Source: Bacteroidota bacterium (lineage in GTDB: Bacteria > Bacteroidota > Bacteroidia > Flavobacteriales > Flavobacteriaceae). From it: DNA of 16,110 nt. Under the pieces are notes generated by a model. That model was not told the DNA's origin, ran no database searches, and saw only the letters and a program-made list of their open reading frames with translations. The translations under genes and the position numbers were made by a program. Where the stretch lies: positions 1-16,110 of the forward strand of contig JAEWCF010000071.1 in NCBI GenBank assembly GCA_023390775.1, given 5' to 3'. Positions 7,307-14,283 of this stretch are shown here, piece by piece (positions within the stretch are counted from its first letter, which is position 1; each line of letters opens with the position of its first letter).

Positions 7307-8908
7307 TTATCCACGCGGGGCGCCGGCCATGATTTCCTCATTGGCAAACTCCTCAAATTTTGCGAAGTTGTCCCGGAATTTTTGTGCGAGCTCCCGGGCT
7401 TTTTCGTCGTATAGCGTCTTGTCTTCCCATGTATTTCTCGGGTTTAGGATTTCATCGGGTACATTGGGGCAGGATTGCGGTTGGGCAATTCCAAACACCT
7501 CGTGCTCCTTATACTCCACGTTGTCCAACTCGCCGTTCAGAGCGGCCGTGATCATGGCGCGGGTGTACTTCAGTTTCATGCGGTGGCCAACGCCGTAAGG
7601 GCCTCCTGTCCAACCGGTATTGATAAGCCAAACCTTGACGTCCGCCTCCTTCATCTTTTTGCTCAGCATTTCGGCATAGCGGGTAGGGTGAAGCGGCATG
7701 AAAGGCGCTCCGAAGCACGCCGAGAAATTCGGTTGCGGCTCGTTTACGCCCGCCTCCGTTCCCGCGACCTTTGCCGTGTAGCCGGAGATGAAATGATAGG
7801 CCGCCTGGCCCGGGGTCAGCCTTGAAATAGGAGGCAGGATCCCGAATGAATCGGCGGTAAGGAAAAAGATGTTTTTGGGATTGCGCCCGATCGATCCGGG
7901 CTGGATGTTATCGATATGGTAAATGGGATAGCTGACGCGCGTGTTTTGGGTAATCGACACGTCTTCAAAATCCACTTCGTTCGTGCCTTCCTTGTAAACG
8001 ATGTTTTCCAGGATCGCGCCGCGTTTGATCGCCCTGAAGATATCGGGTTCATTTTCCTCGGTCAGGTTGATGACCTTGGCATAACAACCACCTTCAAAAT
8101 TGAAAACGGTATTCTCGCTGGTCCATCCGTGTTCGTCATCACCGATGAGCTTGCGCTGCGGATCGGCAGAAAGCGTCGTCTTTCCGGTTCCCGAAAGCCC
8201 AAAGAATATGGCGGTGTCCCCTTTTTCGCCAACATTGGCGCTGCAATGCATCGGCAGGGCATTTTTGTAGACCGGAAGGATAAAGTTGAGCGCAGAGAAG
8301 ATTCCCTTTTTCATTTCGCCCGTATAACCGGTACCTCCGACAAGTGCGATCTTGCGGGTGAAATCGAGAATGGCAAAGTTGTGCTGGCGCGTTCCGTCAA
8401 CTTCGGGATCGGCCTTGAAACCCGGTGCACAGATGACGTGCCAGTCCGGGCTGAAGGATTCCAGCTCCGATGCTTCGGGACGCAGGAACATGTTGTAGCA
8501 AAACAGATTCGACCATGCGGTTTCGGTCACCACACGCACATTCAACCTGTAATTGGGATCGGCACACACATAGCTGTCGCGCACGAAAATCTCCTTGTTG
8601 GAAAGATAGGCGGTCATCTTGTCGTAAAGCGCGTTGAATTTCGCGGGTTCAAAAGGAAGATTGACCTTGCCCCACCATACTTTTTCGGCCGTGACGGCAT
8701 CCTTGACGATGAAGCGGTCCTGCGGAGACCTGCCGGTAAATTCCCCTGTGTTGATGGCCAGTGCGCCGGTGGAAGATTCTGTTCCCTGACCCTTCCCGAT
8801 CGTGATGTCGTGAAGTTCGTCTGGGGTCAGTTGGTAGTGAACATTGGCATTTCTTATTCCAAGACCTTCTAACGAAATCGATTTCGTAGACAGTGTGTTC
8901 TGATCCAT
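7307..8908 (-). CDS. pckA: Phosphoenolpyruvate carboxykinase (ATP)
   Basis: The 533-residue product is a full-length ATP-type PEP carboxykinase, which converts oxaloacetate and ATP to PEP, CO2 and ADP, the entry step of gluconeogenesis. The P-loop 'GLSGTGKTT' (237-245) is the ATP-family form. Other active-site parts are Arg60 ('TGRSPQD'), the 'GEMKKG' motif with Lys200/Lys201, metal-ligand His221, Asp257/Asp258 in 'IGDDEHGW', and 'NTRVSYPI' with Arg324. All expected catalytic residues are present. 'LINTGWTGGPYGVGHRM' is the conserved late segment. It lies 80 nt downstream of DUF423 on the same strand and has its own -7 box, so it is probably transcribed mainly alone. The dyad in its promoter suggests regulation by carbon source, which is typical of the gene, but this is inference. 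Confidence 0.97.
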   Translation of the reverse strand: MDQNTLSTKSISLEGLGIRNANVHYQLTPDELHDITIGKGQGTESSTGALAINTGEFTGRSPQDRFIVKDAVTAEKVWWGKVNLPFEPAKFNALYDKMTAYLSNKEIFVRDSYVCADPNYRLNVRVVTETAWSNLFCYNMFLRPEASELESFSPDWHVICAPGFKADPEVDGTRQHNFAILDFTRKIALVGGTGYTGEMKKGIFSALNFILPVYKNALPMHCSANVGEKGDTAIFFGLSGTGKTTLSADPQRKLIGDDEHGWTSENTVFNFEGGCYAKVINLTEENEPDIFRAIKRGAILENIVYKEGTNEVDFEDVSITQNTRVSYPIYHIDNIQPGSIGRNPKNIFFLTADSFGILPPISRLTPGQAAYHFISGYTAKVAGTEAGVNEPQPNFSACFGAPFMPLHPTRYAEMLSKKMKEADVKVWLINTGWTGGPYGVGHRMKLKYTRAMITAALNGELDNVEYKEHEVFGIAQPQSCPNVPDEILNPRNTWEDKTLYDEKARELAQKFRDNFAKFEEFANEEIMAGAPRG

Positions 8909-8942
8909 AAAGTAGGCGTTAATTGTGTTGTAAACTGAAAGG

Positions 8943-8982
8943 CAAAAATAAAGATTAAAATTTAGAAACGTTTTGGTAACGT
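8943..8982 (-). promoter_or_regulatory. pckA promoter: -7 box with a dyad at the -33 position
   Basis: On the minus strand TATTTTTG (8950-8943) is a full TANNTTTG match, 34 nt upstream of the pckA start. At the -33 position the sequence is AAC instead of TTG. That spot is the edge of an inverted repeat, ACGTT-N5-AACGT (8968-8982), a possible activator site. Confidence 0.5.
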
Positions 8983-8988
8983 AGGTTT

Positions 8989-9375
8989 TTATGTTTTTTT
9001 GCGCAGAAATTCGACAAAAAGCAGCAACCAGGCGACAACGAGCAATACACCTCCCAGTGGCGTTACAAATACGATCGGACGGAAGTCAAACCCCGTGACC
9101 GCGGCGGTCGAAATCAGGTAAAGCGCCCCCGAAAAAAGAACGATGCCCAGCGATGCCAGGATCCACGACATTTGCCTGGCCTTTCTTCCCAGCGACGGGA
9201 TCGTACCGATGGCCAACAGCAACATGGCGTGATAAAATTGGTAACGCACCCCGGTTTCAAAAATTGCGATGCGGCTTTCTTCAAGGGCATTTTTTAACGC
9301 ATGCGCACCAAACGCCCCCAATATTACCGAGGTCATCCCAAAGAAGGCCGCCGTGGCCAGAATCCTGCGTTCCAT
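8989..9375 (-). CDS. DUF423 family membrane protein
   Basis: The product has 128 residues with four predicted membrane helices (about 5-27, 46-62, 70-90 and 103-123). The N-terminal 'GMTSVILGAFGAHALKNAL' and 'FETGVRYQFYHAMLLL' segments are diagnostic of DUF423, the family of E. coli YgdD and the TMEM256-like proteins. Length is normal for the family. The molecular role is unknown. The start at 9375 is supported by a promoter box 14 nt upstream. The promoter overlaps that of the divergent saccharopine dehydrogenase-like gene. pckA follows on the same strand after 80 nt. Confidence 0.92.
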   Translation of the reverse strand: MERRILATAAFFGMTSVILGAFGAHALKNALEESRIAIFETGVRYQFYHAMLLLAIGTIPSLGRKARQMSWILASLGIVLFSGALYLISTAAVTGFDFRPIVFVTPLGGVLLVVAWLLLFVEFLRKKT

Positions 9376-9389
9376 AAATAAAATTTGTG

Positions 9390-9419
9390 CAAAGTTACCT
9401 TAATCGCCGCGATAAACAG
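9390..9419 (-). promoter_or_regulatory. Promoter of DUF423
   Basis: On the minus strand: CTG (9419-9417), 19 nt, TAACTTTG (9397-9390). The -7 box is a full consensus match, the -33 differs by one base, and the spacing is ideal. It ends 14 nt before the start codon and overlaps the divergent promoter at 9404-9433. Confidence 0.6.
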
Positions 9420-9433
9420 AATTATTACCTTTG
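9404..9433 (+). promoter_or_regulatory. Promoter of the saccharopine dehydrogenase-like gene
   Basis: TCG (9404-9406), 19 nt, TACCTTTG (9426-9433): full -7 consensus, -33 one base off TTG, ideal spacing. The leader to the ATG at 9451 ends in eight As, an A-rich start region in place of a Shine-Dalgarno site. Confidence 0.6.
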
Positions 9434-9450
9434 CGGCCTAAGCAAAAAAA

Positions 9451-10815
9451 ATGAGAAACATCCTGATCGTCGGGGCGGGGCGTTCAGCCTCCTCGCTGAT
9501 TCGCTACCTGCTCGATAAAGCCAGCATTGAAGACTTGCACCTGGTCATCGCCGACCTTTCACCCGAGACCGCTTCCCGCAAGACCGGGGGACATCCTCGC
9601 GCCACGCCCGTTGCCCTCGATATCGCCGACACCGACCAGAGGCGCTCCCATATAGCCGCCGCCGACCTTGTCATCTCCATGCTTCCGGCGATGCTCCACA
9701 CGCAGGTGGCCCGGGACTGCATCGACCTGGGCAAGCACCTGGTCACCGCGTCCTACATCAGTGAGGCGATGCAAAGCCTGGATGCCGAGGTGCGTGCAAA
9801 GGGACTTGTCTTCATGAACGAAATCGGGCTGGATCCAGGAATCGATCATATGAGCGCCATGAAGGTAATCGACTCAATCCGGCAAAAGGGCGGCAAGATG
9901 ATCCTGTTTGAATCTTTTTGCGGCGGACTTGTCGCGCCTGAATCCGATGACAACCTCTGGAATTACAAGTTTACGTGGGCACCGCGCAATGTCGTTTTGG
10001 CAGGCCAGGGCGGCGCCGCGAAATTCATCCAGGAAGGGACCTATAAGTACATTCCGTACCACCGGCTTTTTAGAAGGACCGAATTTCTCGAGGTCGAAGG
10101 CTATGGCCGGTTTGAGGGTTACGCAAACCGCGATTCACTGAAATACCGCAACGTATACGGGCTCGACGACGTCCTCACGATGTACCGCGGGACCATCAGG
10201 CGGGTCGGGTTTTCAAAGGCCTGGAACATGTTCGTGCAGCTCGGGATGACCGACGATACTTACGTCATCGACGACTCCGAAAACATAAGCTACCGCGAAT
10301 TTACCAATCTATTCCTGCCGTACCACCCGACCGATTCGGTGGAAATCAAGCTCAGGCTGCAGCTGGGCATCGATCAGGACGACATCATGTGGGACAAACT
10401 TCTGGAATTGGACCTGTTCAATCCGCACAAGATCGTCGGGTTGAAGAATGCCACGCCCGCGCAGATCCTTGAAAAGATACTTTCAGACAAATGGACCCTC
10501 AATCCGGATGACAAGGACATGATCGTCATGTACCACAAATTCGGATACGAACTCGGCGGCGCGCAGCACCAGATCGATTCCAAGATGGTCTGCATCGGCG
10601 ATGACCAAACCTATACGGCGATGGCCAAGACGGTGGGCTTGCCGGTGGCGATGGCGGCCCTGCAGATCTTGAACGGTAAAATCACCACTCCGGGCGTCCA
10701 GCTTCCCCTGGCGGCGGAGGTTTATGAGCCGATCCTGGCCGAGCTCGAAACATTTGGCGTCCGGTTCCTGGAAACCGAAATGCCCTACATCGGTTACAAC
10801 CCCGATAAACTGTAA
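9451..10815 (+). CDS. Saccharopine dehydrogenase family protein
   Basis: The 454-residue product begins with a Rossmann dinucleotide site (GAGRSAS at 8-14, acidic Asp35 at the end of beta 2). It carries the saccharopine dehydrogenase/reductase motif 'NEIGLDPGIDHMSAM' (123-137). The length fits the LYS9/SDH-type enzyme, which interconverts saccharopine with glutamate and alpha-aminoadipate semialdehyde in the cytoplasm. Other members of this broad family act on carboxynorspermidine or have no known substrate, so the substrate is not settled. The glutaryl-CoA dehydrogenase at 2040-3218 makes a lysine-breakdown role worth considering, but the two genes are about 6 kb apart in separate transcripts. 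It is monocistronic, with its own promoter and terminator. Confidence 0.88.
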   Translation: MRNILIVGAGRSASSLIRYLLDKASIEDLHLVIADLSPETASRKTGGHPRATPVALDIADTDQRRSHIAAADLVISMLPAMLHTQVARDCIDLGKHLVTASYISEAMQSLDAEVRAKGLVFMNEIGLDPGIDHMSAMKVIDSIRQKGGKMILFESFCGGLVAPESDDNLWNYKFTWAPRNVVLAGQGGAAKFIQEGTYKYIPYHRLFRRTEFLEVEGYGRFEGYANRDSLKYRNVYGLDDVLTMYRGTIRRVGFSKAWNMFVQLGMTDDTYVIDDSENISYREFTNLFLPYHPTDSVEIKLRLQLGIDQDDIMWDKLLELDLFNPHKIVGLKNATPAQILEKILSDKWTLNPDDKDMIVMYHKFGYELGGAQHQIDSKMVCIGDDQTYTAMAKTVGLPVAMAALQILNGKITTPGVQLPLAAEVYEPILAELETFGVRFLETEMPYIGYNPDKL

Positions 10816-10838
10816 AACGCAACTTTGCTAAAATAAAA

Positions 10839-10866
10839 AAACCCGGCTCAAGACCGGGTTTCATTT
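10839..10866. terminator. Bidirectional hairpin terminator
   Basis: AAACCCGG (10839-10846), seven-base loop, CCGGGTTT (10854-10861), then T-rich sequence; an A-run precedes it. It lies between the convergent saccharopine dehydrogenase-like and metallopeptidase genes. Confidence 0.88.
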
Positions 10867-10876
10867 TTATTGTCCG

Positions 10877-11554
10877 CTATTCCCTGCGGCCCATATAAAT
10901 CATTATGTAGTACAAAAGTGTGGCAAGCGATCCAATCGCCGCGACAACATAGGTCCGTGCGGCCCACTTCAAGGCATCGGTCGCGCCGGCATGTTCCTCA
11001 CGGGTCAGCATCCTCTTGTTCTCAAGCCAGGCCAGCGCCCGGTTCGAGGCATCGTATTCGACCGGAAGCGTGATGAAGGCGAAAAGCGTGGTCGCCGCGA
11101 AAATGATGATACCGATCAACAACAACTGCGGAAAAGTATTCATCATCAAAACGCCCGCAAGCAGGATCCACTGCACGATATTCGACGCGACGGACACGAT
11201 CGGCACCAACGTGGAACGCATCTGGAGCCAGCTGTAGGCCTGCGCGTGCTGGACTGCATGGCCAACCTCGTGCGCGGCAACGGCGGCGGCGGCGGCATTG
11301 CGCTGGTTGTAGACAGCCTCGCTCAGGTTGACGGTTTTGTCGGCAGGGTTATAATGATCGGTCAGGCGGCCGGGAGTCGAAATGACACGGACGCCCCGGA
11401 TCCCGTGGTCGGCAAGCATCTGTTCGGCGATTTCGGCGCCGCTCATGTTGTTTTGCAGCCGGACTTTTGAATATTTATCGAATTTGCTTTGCAGCCTGTT
11501 GCTCACGAGCCAGCTCGCCAGCATGATCCCAATGATCAGAATCCACATTCCCAT
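10877..11554 (-). CDS. YugP-type neutral zinc metallopeptidase (membrane)
   Basis: The product has 225 residues. An N-terminal membrane helix (about 3-18) is followed by a soluble zincin domain with the motif 'AAHEVGHAVQHA'. His95 and His99 are zinc ligands, Glu96 is the base, and Glu166 in 'LPVEYDASNRA' is the likely third ligand. Two long hydrophobic segments (about 115-137 and 141-163) and one near the C-terminus (about 203-220) anchor it further. This is the layout of the YugP family (zinc metallopeptidase, DUF2268-unrelated), whose substrates are unknown and may be membrane proteins. All catalytic residues are present. The start at 11554 has an A-rich leader. Its promoter region holds a perfect palindrome and two direct repeats, so expression may be tightly controlled. 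It is convergent with the gene at 9451-10815. Confidence 0.93.
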   Translation of the reverse strand: MGMWILIIGIMLASWLVSNRLQSKFDKYSKVRLQNNMSGAEIAEQMLADHGIRGVRVISTPGRLTDHYNPADKTVNLSEAVYNQRNAAAAAVAAHEVGHAVQHAQAYSWLQMRSTLVPIVSVASNIVQWILLAGVLMMNTFPQLLLIGIIIFAATTLFAFITLPVEYDASNRALAWLENKRMLTREEHAGATDALKWAARTYVVAAIGSLATLLYYIMIYMGRRE

Positions 11555-11593
11555 GATTAATTTTTTTTTTCGCCCTTAAAGCAAATTTCCCAC

Positions 11594-11622
11594 CAAATAT
11601 AAACAAATGACAGGTTGTCATT
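11594..11622 (-). promoter_or_regulatory. Metallopeptidase promoter with palindromic operator
   Basis: On the minus strand TATATTTG (11601-11594) is a full -7 match, 39 nt upstream of the start codon. Four bases further upstream begins a perfect 7-bp inverted repeat, AATGACA-GGT-TGTCATT (11606-11622). It fills the spacer where the -33 box would join; no TTG is found at -33. The placement suits a repressor or an activator site. Confidence 0.55.
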
Positions 11623-11629
11623 GCGCGTT

Positions 11630-11658
11630 TAAACACTTTTAACCGTTTGTAAACACTT
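11630..11658. repeat. Two 9-bp direct repeats, 20 bp apart
   Basis: TAAACACTT occurs at 11630-11638 and again at 11650-11658, exactly 20 bp apart (about two helical turns), upstream of the metallopeptidase promoter. This is a possible binding site for a dimeric regulator, though AT-rich chance repeats are possible. Confidence 0.45.
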
Positions 11659-11668
11659 ACGGTCGTTT

Positions 11669-11729
11669 GGGCGCCTCCCTTCGGGCCGGGCTCTTGCAGT
11701 GCACGGCACTTTGCGCGATCCCTGGCGCG
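11669..11729 (+). repeat. Structured intergenic repeat element (Flavobacterium type)
   Basis: About 61 bp begins with GGGCGCC and ends with ATCCCTGGCGC. The ends pair (GCGCC 11671-11675 with GGCGC 11724-11728). Inside are CCC-TTC-GGG (11677-11685) and AGTGC-ACG-GCACT (11698-11710). I recall dispersed Flavobacterium repeats with the pattern GGGCGTTCCCTTCGGGTCGG then a variable hairpin and ATCCCTAACGC. Here both ends differ but still pair, which suggests a conserved fold. There is only one copy in the window, so the repeat status rests on memory. Confidence 0.5.
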
Positions 11730-11795
11730 GTCATCCGCAGGCAGTGAGGCAATATTTTGGATTTCCGTTCCGCAACATCCACGGAGTTTTCACGT

Positions 11796-11803
11796 TACAT
11801 TTG
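11796..11803 (+). promoter_or_regulatory. -7 promoter box of the DUF4407 gene
   Basis: TACATTTG is a full TANNTTTG match, 22 nt before the ATG at 11826. I find no TTG at a usable -33 distance. Confidence 0.5.
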
Positions 11804-11825
11804 CAGGATCATCAATCAAATCATC

Positions 11826-12929
11826 ATGTTAAAAAATTTCTTCATCATGTGTTCCGGCGCCGACCGGAAACTACTCGACACCTGTTCCCCGGGCGAGCAG
11901 ACCAAATTCGTCGGCATTGGGGCCACCGTCTTTTTCACCGCCGTCATGGCTTTCATCGCGGCGGCCTATGCCCTATACACCGTCTTCGATTCCGTTTGGC
12001 CTGCCATCGCGTTCGGTATGGTTTGGGGGCTGCTGATCTTCAACCTGGACCGGTTCATCGTCTCCACGATCCGCAAACGCGACTCCTTCTGGCCCGAATT
12101 GCTGCAGGCCACCCCGCGAATCGCTTTGGCGGTCCTGATTGCGATCGTCATTTCAAAACCGCTTGAAATCAGGATCTTCAAAAAAGAGATAGACACGGTC
12201 CTGCTCAAGGAAAAAAACGCCATGGCCCTGCAGAACAAAAAGGAAGTCGCGCAATATTTCGAGGGCGACCTTGCCCGTAACCAGGCTTCCATCGACAGCA
12301 TCAAATCCTCGATTGCGAAAAAGGACAAGGAGGTAGCATCGCTTTACGACTCCTATATCACCGAAGCCGAAGGGACCAAAGGCACCATGAAGATGGGCAA
12401 AGGCCCGGTTTTCAAGGAGAAATTCGCGCAGCACGAACTGGCAAAAGCGGAGAGGGATTCGGCGCGCGCGTCCGGATTGGCAAAGATTGTGGTTTTGGAA
12501 AAGGAGGGTGATAAACTACGTGCCGACCTTGACAAAAAGGTAGGGGATACGCAACCTGTCATCGACGCGTTCGACGGGCTCATGGCCAGGATCAACGCGC
12601 TGGGAAAACTTCCGCTGTTGCCCTCATTGTTCATCATGCTGCTCTTCTTTGCCGTGGAAACCTCCCCGATTTTTGCCAAACTTCTTTCGCCAAAGGGCGA
12701 GTATGACATCAAACTTGAGGACCTTGAAACCGCGTTGCAGGCCACCATCACGCAGGACAAATACCAGCGAAACCTTTTAGTGAAGACCAGCGCCGGGATG
12801 CACGACCGGGTATACGCTGATATCGCGCAGGACAACGCCCTGTTCGACCTTCAAAAGAGCAAGGCAAGGGAGCTGCTCGAGTTGCAGGCCAACAGCTTTG
12901 TGGAAAAGCAAAAGAAGACTATCGGGTAA
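11826..12929 (+). CDS. DUF4407 membrane protein with coiled-coil domain
   Basis: The product has 367 residues. Three membrane helices at the N-terminus (about 32-54, 57-79, 98-117) are followed by a long charged, lysine- and glutamate-rich helical region (about 118-260, probable coiled coil). A fourth helix lies at about 263-286 ('SLFIMLLFFAVETSPIFAKL'), followed by a hydrophilic tail. 'WGLLIFNLDRFIV' and 'FFAVETSPIFAKLL' are hallmarks of DUF4407, a family of unknown function. No enzymatic motif is visible. The ATG at 11826 is chosen over an open TTG at 11757, because the promoter box lies between them and the family normally starts 'MLKNFF..CSGAD'. The stop is four bases from the stop of the convergent histidine kinase gene, so transcripts of the two may overlap. 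Confidence 0.88.
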   Translation: MLKNFFIMCSGADRKLLDTCSPGEQTKFVGIGATVFFTAVMAFIAAAYALYTVFDSVWPAIAFGMVWGLLIFNLDRFIVSTIRKRDSFWPELLQATPRIALAVLIAIVISKPLEIRIFKKEIDTVLLKEKNAMALQNKKEVAQYFEGDLARNQASIDSIKSSIAKKDKEVASLYDSYITEAEGTKGTMKMGKGPVFKEKFAQHELAKAERDSARASGLAKIVVLEKEGDKLRADLDKKVGDTQPVIDAFDGLMARINALGKLPLLPSLFIMLLFFAVETSPIFAKLLSPKGEYDIKLEDLETALQATITQDKYQRNLLVKTSAGMHDRVYADIAQDNALFDLQKSKARELLELQANSFVEKQKKTIG

Positions 12930-12933
12930 GGCA

Positions 12934-14283
12934 TCACCCTTTTGGGCCGTCGGGAGCGGTATTGAGCAGGCAGATCGCGAATTCGGTCCGGTCGGCATCG
13001 GTGCCGAAACTCAGGTAACCGCCATGTGCCTCGACAATGTTCCTGGAAAGCGTCAGCCCGATTCCGGCCCCGTCCTTGCGAGTCGTGAAAAAGGGCAGGA
13101 AAATCTTGTCGCGGATTTCGTCCTCGACGCCCTTGCCCGTGTCCGAAACCATTAAATATATACGGTTGTTATCCTGTCGGGTCGAGATGTAAATTTCCTT
13201 TCTCGCCCGGTCCTTCAGCGCATGGATGCTGTTGGTGAGCAGGTTGATGATGACCTGGCCGAGTTGGCCCCGGTCTGCATAAACAGTAATTCCGGGCTCG
13301 GCGGTGTTGTGTACCACGATCGATTGCGATTGCAGGGAATTTCGCATGACCTGAAGGCCTTCCTGCACGAGCCCCGAAAGATCGAAATAGCTTTTGTCGG
13401 GAGTCGGCAGGATGGTCAGTTTCCGGTAATTTTCGACAAACGACTGCAAATGGTCGGTACGGTTGACGATGGTCCTGAGGCTGGCGCTCACATCCTTTTG
13501 ATCTTCGGCGCTAATAACGGGTTGATCCAAAATATCCTGGAGGCTTTGCGACAACGACCTGATAGGCGTCAGGGAATTCATGAGTTCGTGCGAAATGATC
13601 TTCATGAGGTTGATCCACGCTTCTTTCTCCTTTTTCTCGATAACGCGTTGGATGGAATCGAGCAGCACGATGTAATATTCGCCGTCAAAAGCCCGGGTGG
13701 CCGAAGCCTGCATGATAAAAGTTTGCGGCTCACGCATGTCGATACTGATCGACACCGGGGATTTTCGTTCGGAAAATTGGGACTGTTCGAGTTCCGCGCA
13801 AAAATCGGGAAGATAATTTTTCAGCAAATCGAACCTGGAGACCTTCGGCACCTGAAAAAAATTGGAAAAATAATCGTTCATCAAAAACACCTCGCGGCCC
13901 TGGTCGCCAGTCTTCAGGATCAGGATCCCCGTTTCGACATTGTTGAAGATCGCCTGGTAGATCATCTCGCGCGACACTTCCCGAAAGCGCTGATTCTTTT
14001 GCCGGTGGTACAACTCGTAAAGATTCTTGTAGGCCCCTTCGCGGTACCGGGCTGGAAACCCGGCCGAATAATCGTCGTGAAGCATCGCCAGGATGGCCTT
14101 GTCATAAAACAGCAGACCGTTGCGGATATAATGCCAGGCCTCGGCACACATTACAAACCCAATGGTTCCCGCGAGCAGTCCGCTGTAGTAATATCGATTG
14201 GCAACCGCGAACGCCATCGTTGAGAAGGCGGCCACGATGAGCAGCATACGCCACGAAACTCCCGCAAACAGGCTTTGCTTCAT
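12934..14283 (-). CDS. NtrY-like sensor histidine kinase
   Basis: The product has 449 residues. Two membrane helices (about 11-29 and 33-52) are joined by only a few residues, so there is almost no periplasmic sensor. A PAS-like region at about 105-210 follows. HisKA has His232 in 'IISHELMNSLTPIRSL', and the ATPase domain has N347/N351 ('INLLTNS'), 'DTGKG' (381-385), 'LPFFTTR' (396-402) and 'GAGIGLTLS' (405-413). All catalytic boxes are intact. The signal is therefore expected in the membrane or the cytoplasm. Its ATG overlaps the TGA of the response regulator by four bases, making them a coupled pair. It should autophosphorylate on His232 and pass phosphate to Asp56 of the regulator. The signal is unknown; the divergent efflux gene suggests envelope stress or a toxic compound. 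Confidence 0.94.
   Translation of the reverse strand: MKQSLFAGVSWRMLLIVAAFSTMAFAVANRYYYSGLLAGTIGFVMCAEAWHYIRNGLLFYDKAILAMLHDDYSAGFPARYREGAYKNLYELYHRQKNQRFREVSREMIYQAIFNNVETGILILKTGDQGREVFLMNDYFSNFFQVPKVSRFDLLKNYLPDFCAELEQSQFSERKSPVSISIDMREPQTFIMQASATRAFDGEYYIVLLDSIQRVIEKKEKEAWINLMKIISHELMNSLTPIRSLSQSLQDILDQPVISAEDQKDVSASLRTIVNRTDHLQSFVENYRKLTILPTPDKSYFDLSGLVQEGLQVMRNSLQSQSIVVHNTAEPGITVYADRGQLGQVIINLLTNSIHALKDRARKEIYISTRQDNNRIYLMVSDTGKGVEDEIRDKIFLPFFTTRKDGAGIGLTLSRNIVEAHGGYLSFGTDADRTEFAICLLNTAPDGPKG

Noticed and set aside
7916..8872. 318-codon open frame antisense to pckA
   Set aside because: It is a shadow of the intact pckA frame, with no recognisable domain.
11757..11825. Longer DUF4407 protein from TTG 11757
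   Set aside because: The promoter box at 11796-11803 lies inside it and the extension resembles no family N-terminus.
11699..12166. 155-codon plus-strand frame across the structured repeat and DUF4407 start
   Set aside because: It overlaps the DUF4407 gene in another frame and is rich in His and Arg, as expected for a shadow frame.
13222..14223. 333-codon open frame antisense to the histidine kinase
   Set aside because: It is opposite an intact, motif-complete kinase; composition looks like codon-bias shadow and there is no promoter.
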